In this document: piece after piece, positions 8,698-16,942 of the stretch
How positions within the stretch are numbered: position 1 is the first letter of the stretch
Layout: each line of letters starts with the position of its first letter
From: Gp6-AA40 sp963742105
GTDB taxonomy: Bacteria; Acidobacteriota; Vicinamibacteria; Vicinamibacterales; UBA2999
Length of the DNA stretch: 64,000 nt
NCBI GenBank assembly: GCA_963742105.1
Contig: CAVUKN010000005.1
Span: forward strand, 1,178,001-1,242,000
Reading direction: 5' to 3'
Made by a program: the position numbers and the translations under genes
Notes under the pieces: generated by a model
Told to the model about the DNA's origin: nothing
The model's database searches: none
The model's input: only the letters and a program-made list of their open reading frames with translations

Positions 8698-9286
8698 ATG
8701 AAGCTGATCGTCGGTCTCGGCAATCCCGGACGTGAATATCGGGATACCCGTCACAACATCGGTTTCAAGGTCGTTGACGAGATTGCCCGGCGGCACGACC
8801 TGACGTTCACGATGGCGCCTTCGCAGGTGCCGGACGCGTTCGTCGTGAAGAAGTTCGGCACGCAGCCGTTGCTGCTCGCAAAGCCGCTGACGTTCATGAA
8901 TCGCAGCGGCGACGCGGTGAGCGCGCTGTCCAGGTACTTCAGCATCGAGCCCGGCGGACCTGCTGGTCGTCTACGACGACGTCGATCTGCCGTTCACGAA
9001 GCTGCGGGCGAGGGCTCGCGGGTCCGCCGGCACGCACAACGGGATGCGCTCGATCGTCGAGCGCCTCGGGACCACGGAATTTCCCCGGCTGCGGCTGGGG
9101 GTCGGGCGCGGGGACCGGCGGCGCGATCTTGCCGACCACGTGCTGGCGAAGTTCGAGGCGGACGAGCAGTCCGATCTCGATGGGTTCATCGCCCGGGCGG
9201 CCGACGCCGCCGAGATGTTTGCCGCGGACGGCATCTTCAAGGTGATGAACGTTTACAACGCGGAGCCCGCGGACTCTGCTGACTGA
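8698..9286 (+). CDS. pth: Peptidyl-tRNA hydrolase, one frameshift in this sequence
   Basis: Pth releases peptides from peptidyl-tRNA dropped by ribosomes. The N-terminus (MKLIVGLGNPGREYRDTRHN, then KPLTFMNRSGDAV) holds the catalytic His of the TRHN motif at residue 20. The frame breaks after SIEPG. The conserved rest (DLLVVYDDVDLPF, GSAGTHNGMRSIVERLGT) is in the next frame and ends at 9286. Removing one base from the GGCGG at 8953-8957 gives a 195-residue protein of normal length. The gene is essential in many bacteria, so an inserted base in the assembly is likely. No ribosome-binding site is evident because a word array abuts the ATG. Confidence 0.92.
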
Positions 9287-9316
9287 ATCCTTGGCCACCT
9301 CAAGGTGGCCCACGAC

Positions 9317-9466
9317 GGGGGGCAGGGGACACAGGGTGCAGGGGACGAGGGGGTTGGGGACGAGGGGCAGGGAACAGGGAGCAGAAGGGACGATGAGTCT
9401 CGCTGCCCCTGCCTCTGCTCCCTCTCCCTGCTCCCTTCCCCCCTGCTCCCTGCCCCCTGCTCCCTG
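9317..9466. repeat. Word-array hairpin, unit GGGGACA/GGGAGCA (7 nt)
   Basis: The left arm (9317-9390) repeats GGGGCAGGGGACACAGGG-like words. The right arm (9402-9466) repeats CTGCTCCC and CTGCCCC words, its reverse complement. A separate short palindrome, TTGGCCACCTCAAGGTGGCC, lies just before it at 9291-9310. The array fills the pth-rpsF gap. The same word is used at 24404-24612. Confidence 0.85.
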
Positions 9467-9486
9467 CAGTGACCGGGAGGAGACGC

Positions 9487-9936
9487 ATGAATCGGAAGTA
9501 CGAACTCGTGTACGTCGTCTCGCCAGATGCGGGCGACGATCAGGTCGCCGGGCTGCACACGCAGGTCGAAGAGACCATCACGCGCATGGGCGGCCAGCTC
9601 GAGAAGACCGAGAACTGGGGCCGGCGCAAGCTCGCCTATGAGATCGGACGGCATAAGGAAGGCACCTATGTGCTGGAGGTGATCAACGGCAGCGGCGAGC
9701 TGATGAAGGAACTGGATCGCCGTCTGAAGGTGCTCGATTACGTCATCCGTCACCTGGTGGTCCGTGTCGACGAGCACGAAGCCGTGGTCGACCGCACGCG
9801 AAGCCGCCGGACCGAGACCAGCCGCCGCCGTCGCGTGGCCCGTGGGCTCCCGGCCGATCGACAGCCGGGCGAAGGTCAACGCGGAGACAACGACGACGAT
9901 CGCGACGATCGCTTTGACATGGGAGTTGAACTCTAA
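9487..9936 (+). CDS. rpsF: 30S ribosomal protein S6
   Basis: S6 is a small-subunit protein that pairs with S18. The 149-residue product contains the family core MNRKYELVYVVSPDAGDDQV and the conserved ENWGRRKLAYEIGRHKEGTY. After about residue 100 it has a long, charged, Arg/Asp-rich tail beyond the usual length. The ATG at 9487 follows GGGAGGAG at ideal spacing, so the upstream GTG at 9469 is not used. The stop overlaps the rpsR start (TAATG). Confidence 0.95.
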   Translation: MNRKYELVYVVSPDAGDDQVAGLHTQVEETITRMGGQLEKTENWGRRKLAYEIGRHKEGTYVLEVINGSGELMKELDRRLKVLDYVIRHLVVRVDEHEAVVDRTRSRRTETSRRRRVARGLPADRQPGEGQRGDNDDDRDDRFDMGVEL

Positions 9937-10226
9937 TGCCGCCACGTAAACCGACCGGAAGTCGCGGACGCGGAGCGGCCGCGCAGGGGAAGGACGGACA
10001 GCAGCGCCGCCCGATGTTCCGGCGCCGCAAGGTCTGCAAGTTCTGCTCGGACAAGATTGACGACATCAACTACAAGGACGTCAAGCTGCTGATGCCGTTC
10101 GTGCCCGAACGCGCCAAGATCCTGCCGCGCCGGATCTCCGGCACGTGCGCGACGCACCAGCGCAAGCTGCGCACGGCGATCATGCGGGCCCGCCAGCTGG
10201 CGCTGATCCCGTACACGGCGGAGTAG
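9936..10226 (+). CDS. rpsR: 30S ribosomal protein S18
   Basis: The 96-residue protein carries the S18 core FRRRKVCKFCSDKIDDINYK, then KDVKLLMPFVPERAKILPRR and GTCATHQRKL. The CKFC pair together with the later Cys marks a zinc-binding (C+) S18. It is translationally coupled to rpsF through TAATG. Confidence 0.96.
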   Translation: MPPRKPTGSRGRGAAAQGKDGQQRRPMFRRRKVCKFCSDKIDDINYKDVKLLMPFVPERAKILPRRISGTCATHQRKLRTAIMRARQLALIPYTAE

Positions 10227-10229
10227 ATT

Positions 10230-10344
10230 GGTCGGTCGCTGGACTTTGGTCTTTAGACTCTGGACTTTGATCTCTGGTCATGACCAGAGACGCCGAAGTG
10301 TCACCCCTAAAGACTAAAGACCAAAGACCATAGACCCACAGACC
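10230..10344. repeat. Word-array hairpin, unit AAAGACC / GGTCTTT (7 nt)
   Basis: The left arm is TGGACTTTGGTCTTTAGAC then TCTGGACTTTGATCTCTGG. The right arm is CTAAAGACTAAAGACCAAAG then ACCATAGACC. CTGGTCATGACCAG forms the loop end. The array fills the gap between rpsR and rplI inside a ribosomal operon. Confidence 0.88.
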
Positions 10345-10355
10345 TTGAGGTCGAT

Positions 10356-10844
10356 ATGGAAGTCATTCTTCGAGAACACGTGGACAATCTGGGCCGCCGC
10401 GGCGAGATCGTGAAGGTCGCTGATGGCTACGCCCGCAATTTCCTGCTGCCGCGGAAGCTGGCGCTGCCTGCGACGACGGGCAACAAGAAGCACGTCGAGC
10501 GCGAGCGCAAGATCATGGAAACGCGCGAGGCGGAGGAAAAGGGACAGGCCGAAGGGCTTGCCGCGCGACTGGCGGCGATCGACATCTCGATCACCCGCCG
10601 CGTCGGCGACACCGACCAGCTCTATGGCTCGGTGACCGCGTCCGACATCGCCGATTTCCTCAAGAGCAAGGGATTCGAGGTCGATCGACGCAAGCTGATC
10701 CTGCCCGAGCCGATCAAGGCGGTCGGCGAGCACAAGGTTCCGCTGAAGCTGCACCGCGACGTCACGGTGCCGCTGGTGGTGAAGGTCGTCAAGGAAGGCG
10801 GTTCCGCTCCGGCCGCAGCCGCCGCGGCGACGCCAGCCGAGTAA
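10356..10844 (+). CDS. rplI: 50S ribosomal protein L9
   Basis: L9 is a two-domain large-subunit protein. The 162-residue product has the N-terminal domain (MEVILREHVDNLGRRGEIVK, GYARNFLLPRKLA), the long connecting helix (KKHVERERKIMETREAEEKG), and the C-terminal domain (GSVTASDIADFLKSKGFEVD), ending in an Ala-rich tail. In many bacteria dnaB follows directly; here about 11 kb of accessory genes intervene. Confidence 0.96.
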   Translation: MEVILREHVDNLGRRGEIVKVADGYARNFLLPRKLALPATTGNKKHVERERKIMETREAEEKGQAEGLAARLAAIDISITRRVGDTDQLYGSVTASDIADFLKSKGFEVDRRKLILPEPIKAVGEHKVPLKLHRDVTVPLVVKVVKEGGSAPAAAAAATPAE

Positions 10845-10859
10845 ACGTCAGGCAACGTC

Positions 10860-10889
10860 GGGCGGGGCTTCAGCCCCGCCCTTATTTTT
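10860..10889 (+). terminator. REP-like hairpin followed by T-run after rplI
   Basis: GGGCGGGGCTT (from 10860) pairs with AGCCCCGCCC (to 10881) and is followed by TTATTTTT. It is a plausible Rho-independent terminator for rpsF-rpsR-rplI. It also belongs to the dispersed GCGGGGCTTCAGCCCCGC family seen elsewhere in the window. Confidence 0.7.
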
Positions 10890-10916
10890 GCGGGCTCGAA
10901 TCCCCGCGAGACACGT

Positions 10917-11807
10917 ATGCGCAGACTCCTCGTGCTCGTCTTCATCTGTCTCGCGACATCAGCCTTCGCGCAGTCGCCGACAACCGACGCGGCGAAGGAC
11001 TTTTATTGCACGCCCGGCAAGGCGCACGCGAATGCCGCCGACGATCCGGTCATTACGCCGACGAAGATCTTCGACAACCTGTACGCCATCGGTCGCACCA
11101 CGACGGTGGTCTACGCGATCACGACCAGCGATGGGATTGTCCTGATTGACGCGGGGTATCCCGATCAGCTCGAGACGGTGCTGCTCCCAGGGATGAAGGA
11201 GCTCGGCCTCGATCCCGCGCGAATCACATACATCCTGGTCACCCACGGTCATGCGGATCACTTCGGCGGGTCGACCGTGCTGCAGCAGCGGTTTGCCGCC
11301 AAGGTCGGTATGGCCGTGGCCGATTGGGAAACTGTCGAACGTCCGGGCCGGGGCGGCACTCCCTCGACGGGACCGAAGCGCGACCTTGTGCTCGCCGAGG
11401 GCACGCCCGTAAAGGCTGGCGACACTGAGATCGAAGTCGTTGCGGTGCCCGGCCACACGCCCGGTTCACTTGGCTTTATCTTTCCGGTGAAGGACGGCGG
11501 TACGACCCACATGGCGGCGCTTTTTGGCGGCGCCATCCTGCTTCCGGGGCGAGCGGATGTGGCGGTGCTGCAGGGATACATCGCGTCGGTGAATCATTTC
11601 GCCGATGCGACGCGGCAGCGCGGCGTCGACGTGGAAGTCCAGAACCATCCGATGTTCGATGCAATGGACTCGAAGCTGGCGGCATTGAAGACACGGCGGG
11701 CCGGTCAACCGCACCCGTTCGTGCTCGGCAAGGACGGTTACCAGCAGTTCCTCACGACGATGGGCGGTTGCATGCAGGAAGAGATCAAGCGCCGTCCGAC
11801 ACCGTAG
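10917..11807 (+). CDS. Exported metallo-beta-lactamase-fold hydrolase (B3-like)
   Basis: This 296-residue protein has a signal peptide (residues 1-19, ending TSAFAQ) and one MBL domain with the zinc motif HGHADHFGG near residue 110. A further metal-binding histidine is in VPGHTPGSLGF and another in VQNHPMFD. The layout is close to subclass B3 metallo-beta-lactamases and their many periplasmic relatives of other function. The substrate cannot be told from sequence, so I do not call it a resistance gene. It is the first gene of the accessory stretch between rplI and dnaB. Confidence 0.8.
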   Translation: MRRLLVLVFICLATSAFAQSPTTDAAKDFYCTPGKAHANAADDPVITPTKIFDNLYAIGRTTTVVYAITTSDGIVLIDAGYPDQLETVLLPGMKELGLDPARITYILVTHGHADHFGGSTVLQQRFAAKVGMAVADWETVERPGRGGTPSTGPKRDLVLAEGTPVKAGDTEIEVVAVPGHTPGSLGFIFPVKDGGTTHMAALFGGAILLPGRADVAVLQGYIASVNHFADATRQRGVDVEVQNHPMFDAMDSKLAALKTRRAGQPHPFVLGKDGYQQFLTTMGGCMQEEIKRRPTP

Positions 11808-11860
11808 CCGTCGCGTGGCTACGTGCGTCCGCTTACTGAATCACTAAATCGGTAATCGAA

Positions 11861-12757
11861 TCAGTTGTCGCTGGCCGCATCCTTGAACCGGCACTGCAGC
11901 ATCGCCAAGGTTCCGGGCTTCGGCGCCCGTTTCTTGCCGCCGCCTTCGCCTGCGAGCGCCATCAAACCGTTGGCGCCGAATGCGACGCCTTCACCTTGCG
12001 CCTCGCCAAGGTCGCCGGTGCCGATGGCCGCGCCGTGTTCGACATCACCCTTCAGAATGTGGCTCGTCCGGTAGAACACGACGTCCTCTTTGGTCCGCAC
12101 GACGATCCGCTTTCCGTCAGCTGACGCATCGGCGTCGGTGACGTTGTTCAGCGGCAGCATCGCCGCGCGCTCCAGCGTGGCGACCGTTCTGGCTTCCAGG
12201 GGGAAGCGATAGACCACCGAAAACTTGTCTTTGGTGACGATGAACAGCTGTCCGTCGGGAAGGACGAACGCCGCTTCAGCGTCGTGCGGACCATCCGGGT
12301 ACTGGCCCTGGAATACCTCGGGTTTGTCGACGGTGTGATCTCTCAGCCGAGGCTCGGGAAAGCGGACGATCCGGATGAACGGCCGATTGCCGTCGTTATC
12401 GCCGATATCGGCAATGTACAGGCATGACTCCGAGCCGCACGGGCCCGACGAGATATCCTCCCAGTCGCCGGTGGTGATGCCGGTCACGCGGACGTGGGCG
12501 CGCAGATCGCCGTTCGTGTCGATACCGTAGATCGACGGATCCTCTGAATCGTTCAAGGTCCAGAATACGTCCGCATGACGGCGGCTCGGGGCCAGCCCGC
12601 TGGCTTCGGGCACATGCGGCAGTTGGACCGGAAACGACCCGACGCCGCACTCAACCTCATCCTCGCCATACACCGCCGCAAGGAACCATTCGCTGAGCAC
12701 CGCCATCACCGCGATCGTGAGCGCCAGGACCAGGATTCGAGCCGCGGGAGCGCGCAT
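11861..12757 (-). CDS. Exported beta-propeller-like protein of unknown function
   Basis: The 298-residue protein has an N-terminal hydrophobic segment (ILVLALTIAVMAVLSEWFLA) that could be a signal anchor. It is followed by repeated short strands such as DVFWTLNDSEDPSIYGIDTN, CLYIADIGDNDGNRPFIRIV and DADASADGKRIVVRTKEDV. These look like blades of a beta-propeller, similar to SdiA-regulated or phytase-like propellers. A likely disulfide pair is visible (CGSESC). It is convergent with the metallo-hydrolase and lies downstream of the transporter on the same strand. No function is assigned. Confidence 0.6.
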   Translation of the reverse strand: MRAPAARILVLALTIAVMAVLSEWFLAAVYGEDEVECGVGSFPVQLPHVPEASGLAPSRRHADVFWTLNDSEDPSIYGIDTNGDLRAHVRVTGITTGDWEDISSGPCGSESCLYIADIGDNDGNRPFIRIVRFPEPRLRDHTVDKPEVFQGQYPDGPHDAEAAFVLPDGQLFIVTKDKFSVVYRFPLEARTVATLERAAMLPLNNVTDADASADGKRIVVRTKEDVVFYRTSHILKGDVEHGAAIGTGDLGEAQGEGVAFGANGLMALAGEGGGKKRAPKPGTLAMLQCRFKDAASDN

Positions 12758-12795
12758 GCATCAGGTGATGCCAGGGTTGTGCCGGGTTCAACCAG

Positions 12796-14175
12796 CTACA
12801 GCGTGAAGTTGAAGATCCACACCAGCAGCAGCACCAGCGGCACATGCACGACGAACTGCAGCATCGAGTAGCCGACGATGTCGCGTGCCTTGAGGCCGAG
12901 GATGCCGAGCAGCGGCAGCATCCAGAACGGGTGGACCAGATTGGCGAGCGCTTCCGACGCGTTGTAGGTCTGGACCACCCACCCCAGATGGACGTCGAGC
13001 GACTTGGCCGCCTCGAGCACGTAGGGCGCTTCGATAAGCCATTTGCCCCCAGCCGACGGAATGAAAAAACCGAGTATGGCCGAGTAGATGCCGACCAGCA
13101 CAGGCAGCGTCTGATGCGTGGAGACCGCGACGAAGAAATTCGCCATCGCGGTTGCCAGACCCGAGGCAGTCATCATCTTCACCATGCCCGCGTACATCGG
13201 GTACTGCACCAGCACTCCACCGGTCGAGGTGACGGAGGCGCTGACCGCGTTCATGAACGATCGCGGGCGCCAGTGCAGCAGCATGCCGGCAATGAAGAAC
13301 GTGAAGATGTAGTGATTGAGGTCGAGCAGCACCGTCCAGCCGCTGGTCGCCACCTCGCGATACAGGAACCACGTGCCGAGGCCGGTCACCATCAGCGTCA
13401 GCGCCGGACTGTGTTCGACCCATTCGCCCGGTCGTCTCGGCGTGACCGAAGCGTCCGTTGCGGGCGGGATCGTCACGCCCATGTCGTGGATGCTGCGCGC
13501 ATCGCGGGCTGATGGCGTCGAGTAGTACGCGATCGCCATCGAGACGACGATCAGGATGAGCGCCGATGCCTGGCTCTGCCAGAGTCCGATCGTCTGTCGC
13601 AGCGGGATCACGCCGCTGATCCTTTCGATCGAATCGGGTAACGACGATGAGGCCGACATGATCAGCGCCGCCGATGACGACAGGCCAAGCGCCCAGACGC
13701 TGCCCGCGCCGACGTAGGCGGCGGCCCCGAGGGCGCGGTAGTCGGCGCCGCGGATCCGCCGGCCGACCTCGCGGGCCAGCAGCGCGCTGAAGATCAGGCT
13801 GAAGCTCCAGGACAGCAGCGACGACAGCATCGAAAACAGCGCGACGAATGCCATTGCCGTTCGCGGTTGTCTCGGCACGTCCGCCAGGCGGCTGATGATG
13901 GCAAAGACCGGTGGGGAGGTCGCCACGGCGTAGCCCGTGACGATGATCATCGCCACTTGCAGCGTGAACGCCGTCAGGTCCCAGAACCCCTCGCCGAACC
14001 ATTGCGCCGCTTCCAGCACCGATGCGCCGGCGGCGACGCTGGCGGCAAACACGATCGCCACCGCCACGAGAGCCAGGGCGAACGCGTCCGGGAACCAGCG
14101 CTCGAACCAGTCGGAGAGGCGCAACCCGAGCCGGGCGAGCGACGCGCTCGCGGGTGTGTCGTCGACTTGTGTCAT
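12796..14175 (-). CDS. atoE: AtoE-family short-chain fatty acid transporter
   Basis: This 459-residue inner-membrane protein has about ten or more transmembrane segments. It matches the short-chain fatty acid transporter family (AtoE), with landmarks such as FGEGFWDLTAFTLQVAMIIV, SWSFSLIFSALLAREVGRRI, IPSAGGKWLIEAPYV, and ANLVHPFWMLPLLGILGLKA. It would import butyrate-type acids. No acetoacetyl-CoA transferase is next to it, so the true substrate is uncertain. A palindrome, GCGGTCC TTGCCG GGACCGC (14184-14203), lies just upstream in the divergent promoter region and could be an operator. Confidence 0.82.
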   Translation of the reverse strand: MTQVDDTPASASLARLGLRLSDWFERWFPDAFALALVAVAIVFAASVAAGASVLEAAQWFGEGFWDLTAFTLQVAMIIVTGYAVATSPPVFAIISRLADVPRQPRTAMAFVALFSMLSSLLSWSFSLIFSALLAREVGRRIRGADYRALGAAAYVGAGSVWALGLSSSAALIMSASSSLPDSIERISGVIPLRQTIGLWQSQASALILIVVSMAIAYYSTPSARDARSIHDMGVTIPPATDASVTPRRPGEWVEHSPALTLMVTGLGTWFLYREVATSGWTVLLDLNHYIFTFFIAGMLLHWRPRSFMNAVSASVTSTGGVLVQYPMYAGMVKMMTASGLATAMANFFVAVSTHQTLPVLVGIYSAILGFFIPSAGGKWLIEAPYVLEAAKSLDVHLGWVVQTYNASEALANLVHPFWMLPLLGILGLKARDIVGYSMLQFVVHVPLVLLLVWIFNFTL

Positions 14176-14254
14176 CTGACGCGCGGTCCTTGCCGGGACC
14201 GCTTTGCGGATCCCGGCTCGCTCGTACTCCCTACGTGGTGGATCCCGACCTGCG

Positions 14255-14283
14255 TTGCCTGCTCGGGTGTTCTACAGGATACT
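14255..14283 (+). promoter_or_regulatory. Candidate sigma-70 promoter for the dehydrogenase at 14300
   Basis: TTGCCT (14255-14260) and GATACT (14278-14283) are spaced by 17 bases. Transcription would begin about ten bases before the ATG, giving a very short leader. Confidence 0.45.
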
Positions 14284-14299
14284 GACGCCCTTATACACC

Positions 14300-15178
14300 A
14301 TGGCAAATCTCGGATACGTCGGTCTTGGCGTGATGGGCGGCCGGATGGCCGAACGGTTGATCGGCCGAGGGCACACGGTCACCGGTTACAACCGGACCCG
14401 GGCGAAGGCGCAGTGGCTGATCGACAAGGGGCTGCGCTGGGCAGACACACCGCGCGACGTGGTTGCCAGCAGCGACGTCACGTTCACGATGGTGACCGAT
14501 TCGCATGCGCTGGCGGCCATCGCCGACGGGCCTGACGGATTGCTGGCGGGCATGGGCGCCGGCAAGGTGCTGATCGACATGAGCACCGTGAGCCCGACGA
14601 CCAGTCGTGACCTGGCTGCGCGCGTGCGTGCCAGCGGCGCGGACATGCTCGATTGTCCCGTGTCCGGCAGCGTGCTCACGCTCGAGCAGGGGAAACTGAC
14701 CATGATGGTCGGAGGCGAGCGCGCGGTCTACGAGCGTGTGTTGCCGTTGCTCTTGGACATCGGTCCGAAGGCGACGTACGTCGGCGGCCACGGCCTCGCC
14801 GTGTCGATGAAGATCGCCTTGAACCTGAGCATCGGCGTTCAGTTGCTGGCGTTCTCGGAAGGGATCCTGCTAGCGGAGAAGAGCGGCATCGATCGGAAGA
14901 CGGCGGTAGAAGTATTCACGAACAGTGCGCTCGCGTCGCCGATGCTCGGGTATCGTGGTCCGTTCGTCCTCAATCTTCCTGACGAAGCGTGGTTCAACGT
15001 CAGGATGATGCAGAAGGATACGACGCTGGCGCTGGAGATGGGCCGTACCCTTGGCGTGACGCTGCCGACGACGGCGATCGCGAACGAGTTCCTGACGGCG
15101 GCACGCGGCCTCGGTCTCGAAGAGAAGGATTGCGCGGCCGTATTCCATGTGCTGGCACGACTGGCTGGTGTCGAGTAG
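14300..15178 (+). CDS. NAD(P)-dependent beta-hydroxyacid dehydrogenase (3-hydroxyisobutyrate/GarR type)
   Basis: The 292-residue enzyme has the Rossmann start GYVGLGVMGGRMAERLIGRG, the substrate motif DCPVSGSVLTLEQGKLTMMV, and the catalytic-lysine region GLAVSMKIALNLSIG. These are the hallmarks of 3-hydroxyisobutyrate dehydrogenase and tartronate semialdehyde or succinic semialdehyde reductases. The ATG at 14300 places the Rossmann fold at the N-terminus as expected. With the semialdehyde dehydrogenase gene 140 bases downstream, a semialdehyde-handling pathway is plausible. The exact substrate is not resolved. Confidence 0.82.
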   Translation: MANLGYVGLGVMGGRMAERLIGRGHTVTGYNRTRAKAQWLIDKGLRWADTPRDVVASSDVTFTMVTDSHALAAIADGPDGLLAGMGAGKVLIDMSTVSPTTSRDLAARVRASGADMLDCPVSGSVLTLEQGKLTMMVGGERAVYERVLPLLLDIGPKATYVGGHGLAVSMKIALNLSIGVQLLAFSEGILLAEKSGIDRKTAVEVFTNSALASPMLGYRGPFVLNLPDEAWFNVRMMQKDTTLALEMGRTLGVTLPTTAIANEFLTAARGLGLEEKDCAAVFHVLARLAGVE

Positions 15179-15256
15179 CCACTAGCCAGTAGCCGGTAGC
15201 CGGTAGCCGGTAGCGCGGTAGCGGGTAGCGGGTAGCGGGTAGCGGGTGGCCGGTAG
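15179..15256. repeat. Tandem word array, unit GGTAGCC/GGGTAGC (7 nt), mostly one arm
   Basis: AGTAGCCGGTAGCCGGTAGC continues into GCGGTAGCGGGTAGCGGGTA. The unit is 7 bases and the copies drift from GCC to GGG endings. A clear inverted arm is not seen. It fills the gap between the two dehydrogenase genes. The inverted version of the same word is at 29171-29234. Confidence 0.8.
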
Positions 15257-15318
15257 ATGTAGGGCTGTCCCGCCGTCGTCGCGACGCGGGCAGGTTCTGA
15301 ACCGATGGAGTCTGGGAA

Positions 15319-16782
15319 TTGGACGTGGGAAGTTTTCTGAACGACACCGCCTTGTTCCGCCAGGCCTGCTATGTCGACGGCCAATGGATCACCGCGACGA
15401 ACGGCACCTCGATCACGGTCGACAATCCGGCAACCGGCGAGACCATCGGCACGGTACCAAAGCTGGGGGTGGAGGAAACGCGCGTGGCCATTGCGGCAGC
15501 GGATCGCGCCCTGCCCGGCTGGCGTGCGAAGACGGCGAAGGAACGGGCGGTGTTGCTGCGGCGCTGGTACGACCTCATGATCGAGCACCAGGAAGATCTC
15601 GCCCGCCTGATGACGATCGAGCAGGGCAAGCCGCTCGCGGAATCGCGTGGCGAAGTGATGTATGCGGCCAGCTTCCTCGAATGGTTTGGCGAGGAAGCCA
15701 AGCGGGTGTATGGCGACACCATCCCGGGTCACCAGTCGGACAAGCGCATCGTCGTGATCAAGCAGCCGATCGGGGTCGTGGCCTGCATCACGCCATGGAA
15801 CTTTCCGCTCGCCATGATTACGCGGAAGGCCGGACCGGCGATCGCCTCTGGCTGCACCGTCGTGCTCAAACCGGCTTCCCAGACGCCATTTTCGGCGATG
15901 GCGCTGGCCGAGCTCAGCGAGCGCGCTGGCATCCCGGCGGGTGTCTTCAACGTGGTGACCGGAGCGGCGTCCGACATCGGCGGCGAGCTGACCGCCAGTC
16001 CAATCGTGCGCAAGCTGTCGTTCACCGGCTCGACCGCCGTGGGCAAGCTGCTCATGCAGCAATCGGCGGCGACGGTCAAAAAGGTGTCGCTCGAACTGGG
16101 TGGCAACGCGCCGTTCATCGTGTTCGACGATGCGGATCTCGACGCGGCCGTTGCGGGTGCCATGGCGTCGAAATACCGGAACACGGGTCAGACCTGCGTC
16201 TGCGTGAACCGGATTTATGTGCAGGACGCCGTCTACGACACGTTTGCGGCGAAGCTCGCGGACGCGGTAAGGCAACTCAAGCCGGGTAACGGGTTGGCTG
16301 CGGACACCACGCAGGGACCCCTGATCGACGACAACGCGGTGGCCAAGGTCGAAGAGCACATCGCCGATGCGACGGCCAATGGCGCTCGCGTCATCGTCGG
16401 CGGTCATCGGCACGCGCTTGGTGGACGCTTCTTCGAGCCCACGGTTCTTTCGGGGGTGACCTCGTCGATGCTGGTTGCTCGCGAGGAGACCTTCGGACCC
16501 GTGGCACCGCTCTTCCGGTTCGGGACCGATGACGAGGCGATCGCCGCGGCGAACAGCACCGAATTCGGGTTGGCCGCGTACTTCTACGCGCGCGACGTGG
16601 GGCGCGTCTGGCGTGTGGCCGAGGCACTGGAATCGGGTATGGTCGGCATCAACACGGGGCTGATTTCGACTGAAGTGGCGCCGTTCGGCGGCGTCAAGGA
16701 ATCCGGGCTGGGTCGCGAGGGGTCGAAGTACGGAATCGAGGAGTTTCTCGAGGTGAAGTACCTATGCCTCGGCGGCATCTGA
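15319..16782 (+). CDS. gabD: Succinate-semialdehyde dehydrogenase (NAD(P)+)
   Basis: This 487-residue aldehyde dehydrogenase oxidises succinic semialdehyde to succinate. Motifs are complete: ITPWNFPLAMITRKAGPAIA, the cofactor loop FTGSTAVGK, catalytic Glu259 in LELGGNAP, and catalytic Cys293 in NTGQTCVCVNR. The Cys-x-Cys pair is typical of GabD. The start is TTG at 15319 (GTG at 15325 is also possible); both leave the conserved N-terminus intact. It probably forms a unit with the dehydrogenase just upstream. Confidence 0.88.
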   Translation: MDVGSFLNDTALFRQACYVDGQWITATNGTSITVDNPATGETIGTVPKLGVEETRVAIAAADRALPGWRAKTAKERAVLLRRWYDLMIEHQEDLARLMTIEQGKPLAESRGEVMYAASFLEWFGEEAKRVYGDTIPGHQSDKRIVVIKQPIGVVACITPWNFPLAMITRKAGPAIASGCTVVLKPASQTPFSAMALAELSERAGIPAGVFNVVTGAASDIGGELTASPIVRKLSFTGSTAVGKLLMQQSAATVKKVSLELGGNAPFIVFDDADLDAAVAGAMASKYRNTGQTCVCVNRIYVQDAVYDTFAAKLADAVRQLKPGNGLAADTTQGPLIDDNAVAKVEEHIADATANGARVIVGGHRHALGGRFFEPTVLSGVTSSMLVAREETFGPVAPLFRFGTDDEAIAAANSTEFGLAAYFYARDVGRVWRVAEALESGMVGINTGLISTEVAPFGGVKESGLGREGSKYGIEEFLEVKYLCLGGI

Positions 16783-16942
16783 CCCGCCGGCGTCGTTCTC
16801 CTCACTAATCTCGCCTTCGCCTCAGGCGCAACGTGGAGGGCCGACTTGCCCTGACCGATAAGTACCGGTGGTGAGCGGTCCTGCCCGCCGACCGAATGAC
16901 GGCCGGGCGGTAACCCGCCCTGCGAAGCGTCGTAGACGTCTT

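Noticed and set aside
9291..9310. TTGGCCACCTCAAGGTGGCC palindrome as an operator or terminator
   Set aside because: It has no T-run and merges with the adjacent word array, so I treat it as part of that repeat region rather than as a separate site.
10917..11807. A beta-lactam resistance gene
   Set aside because: The fold and signal peptide fit B3-like enzymes, but the same fold serves many substrates and there is no resistance context; the sequence alone does not support the claim.
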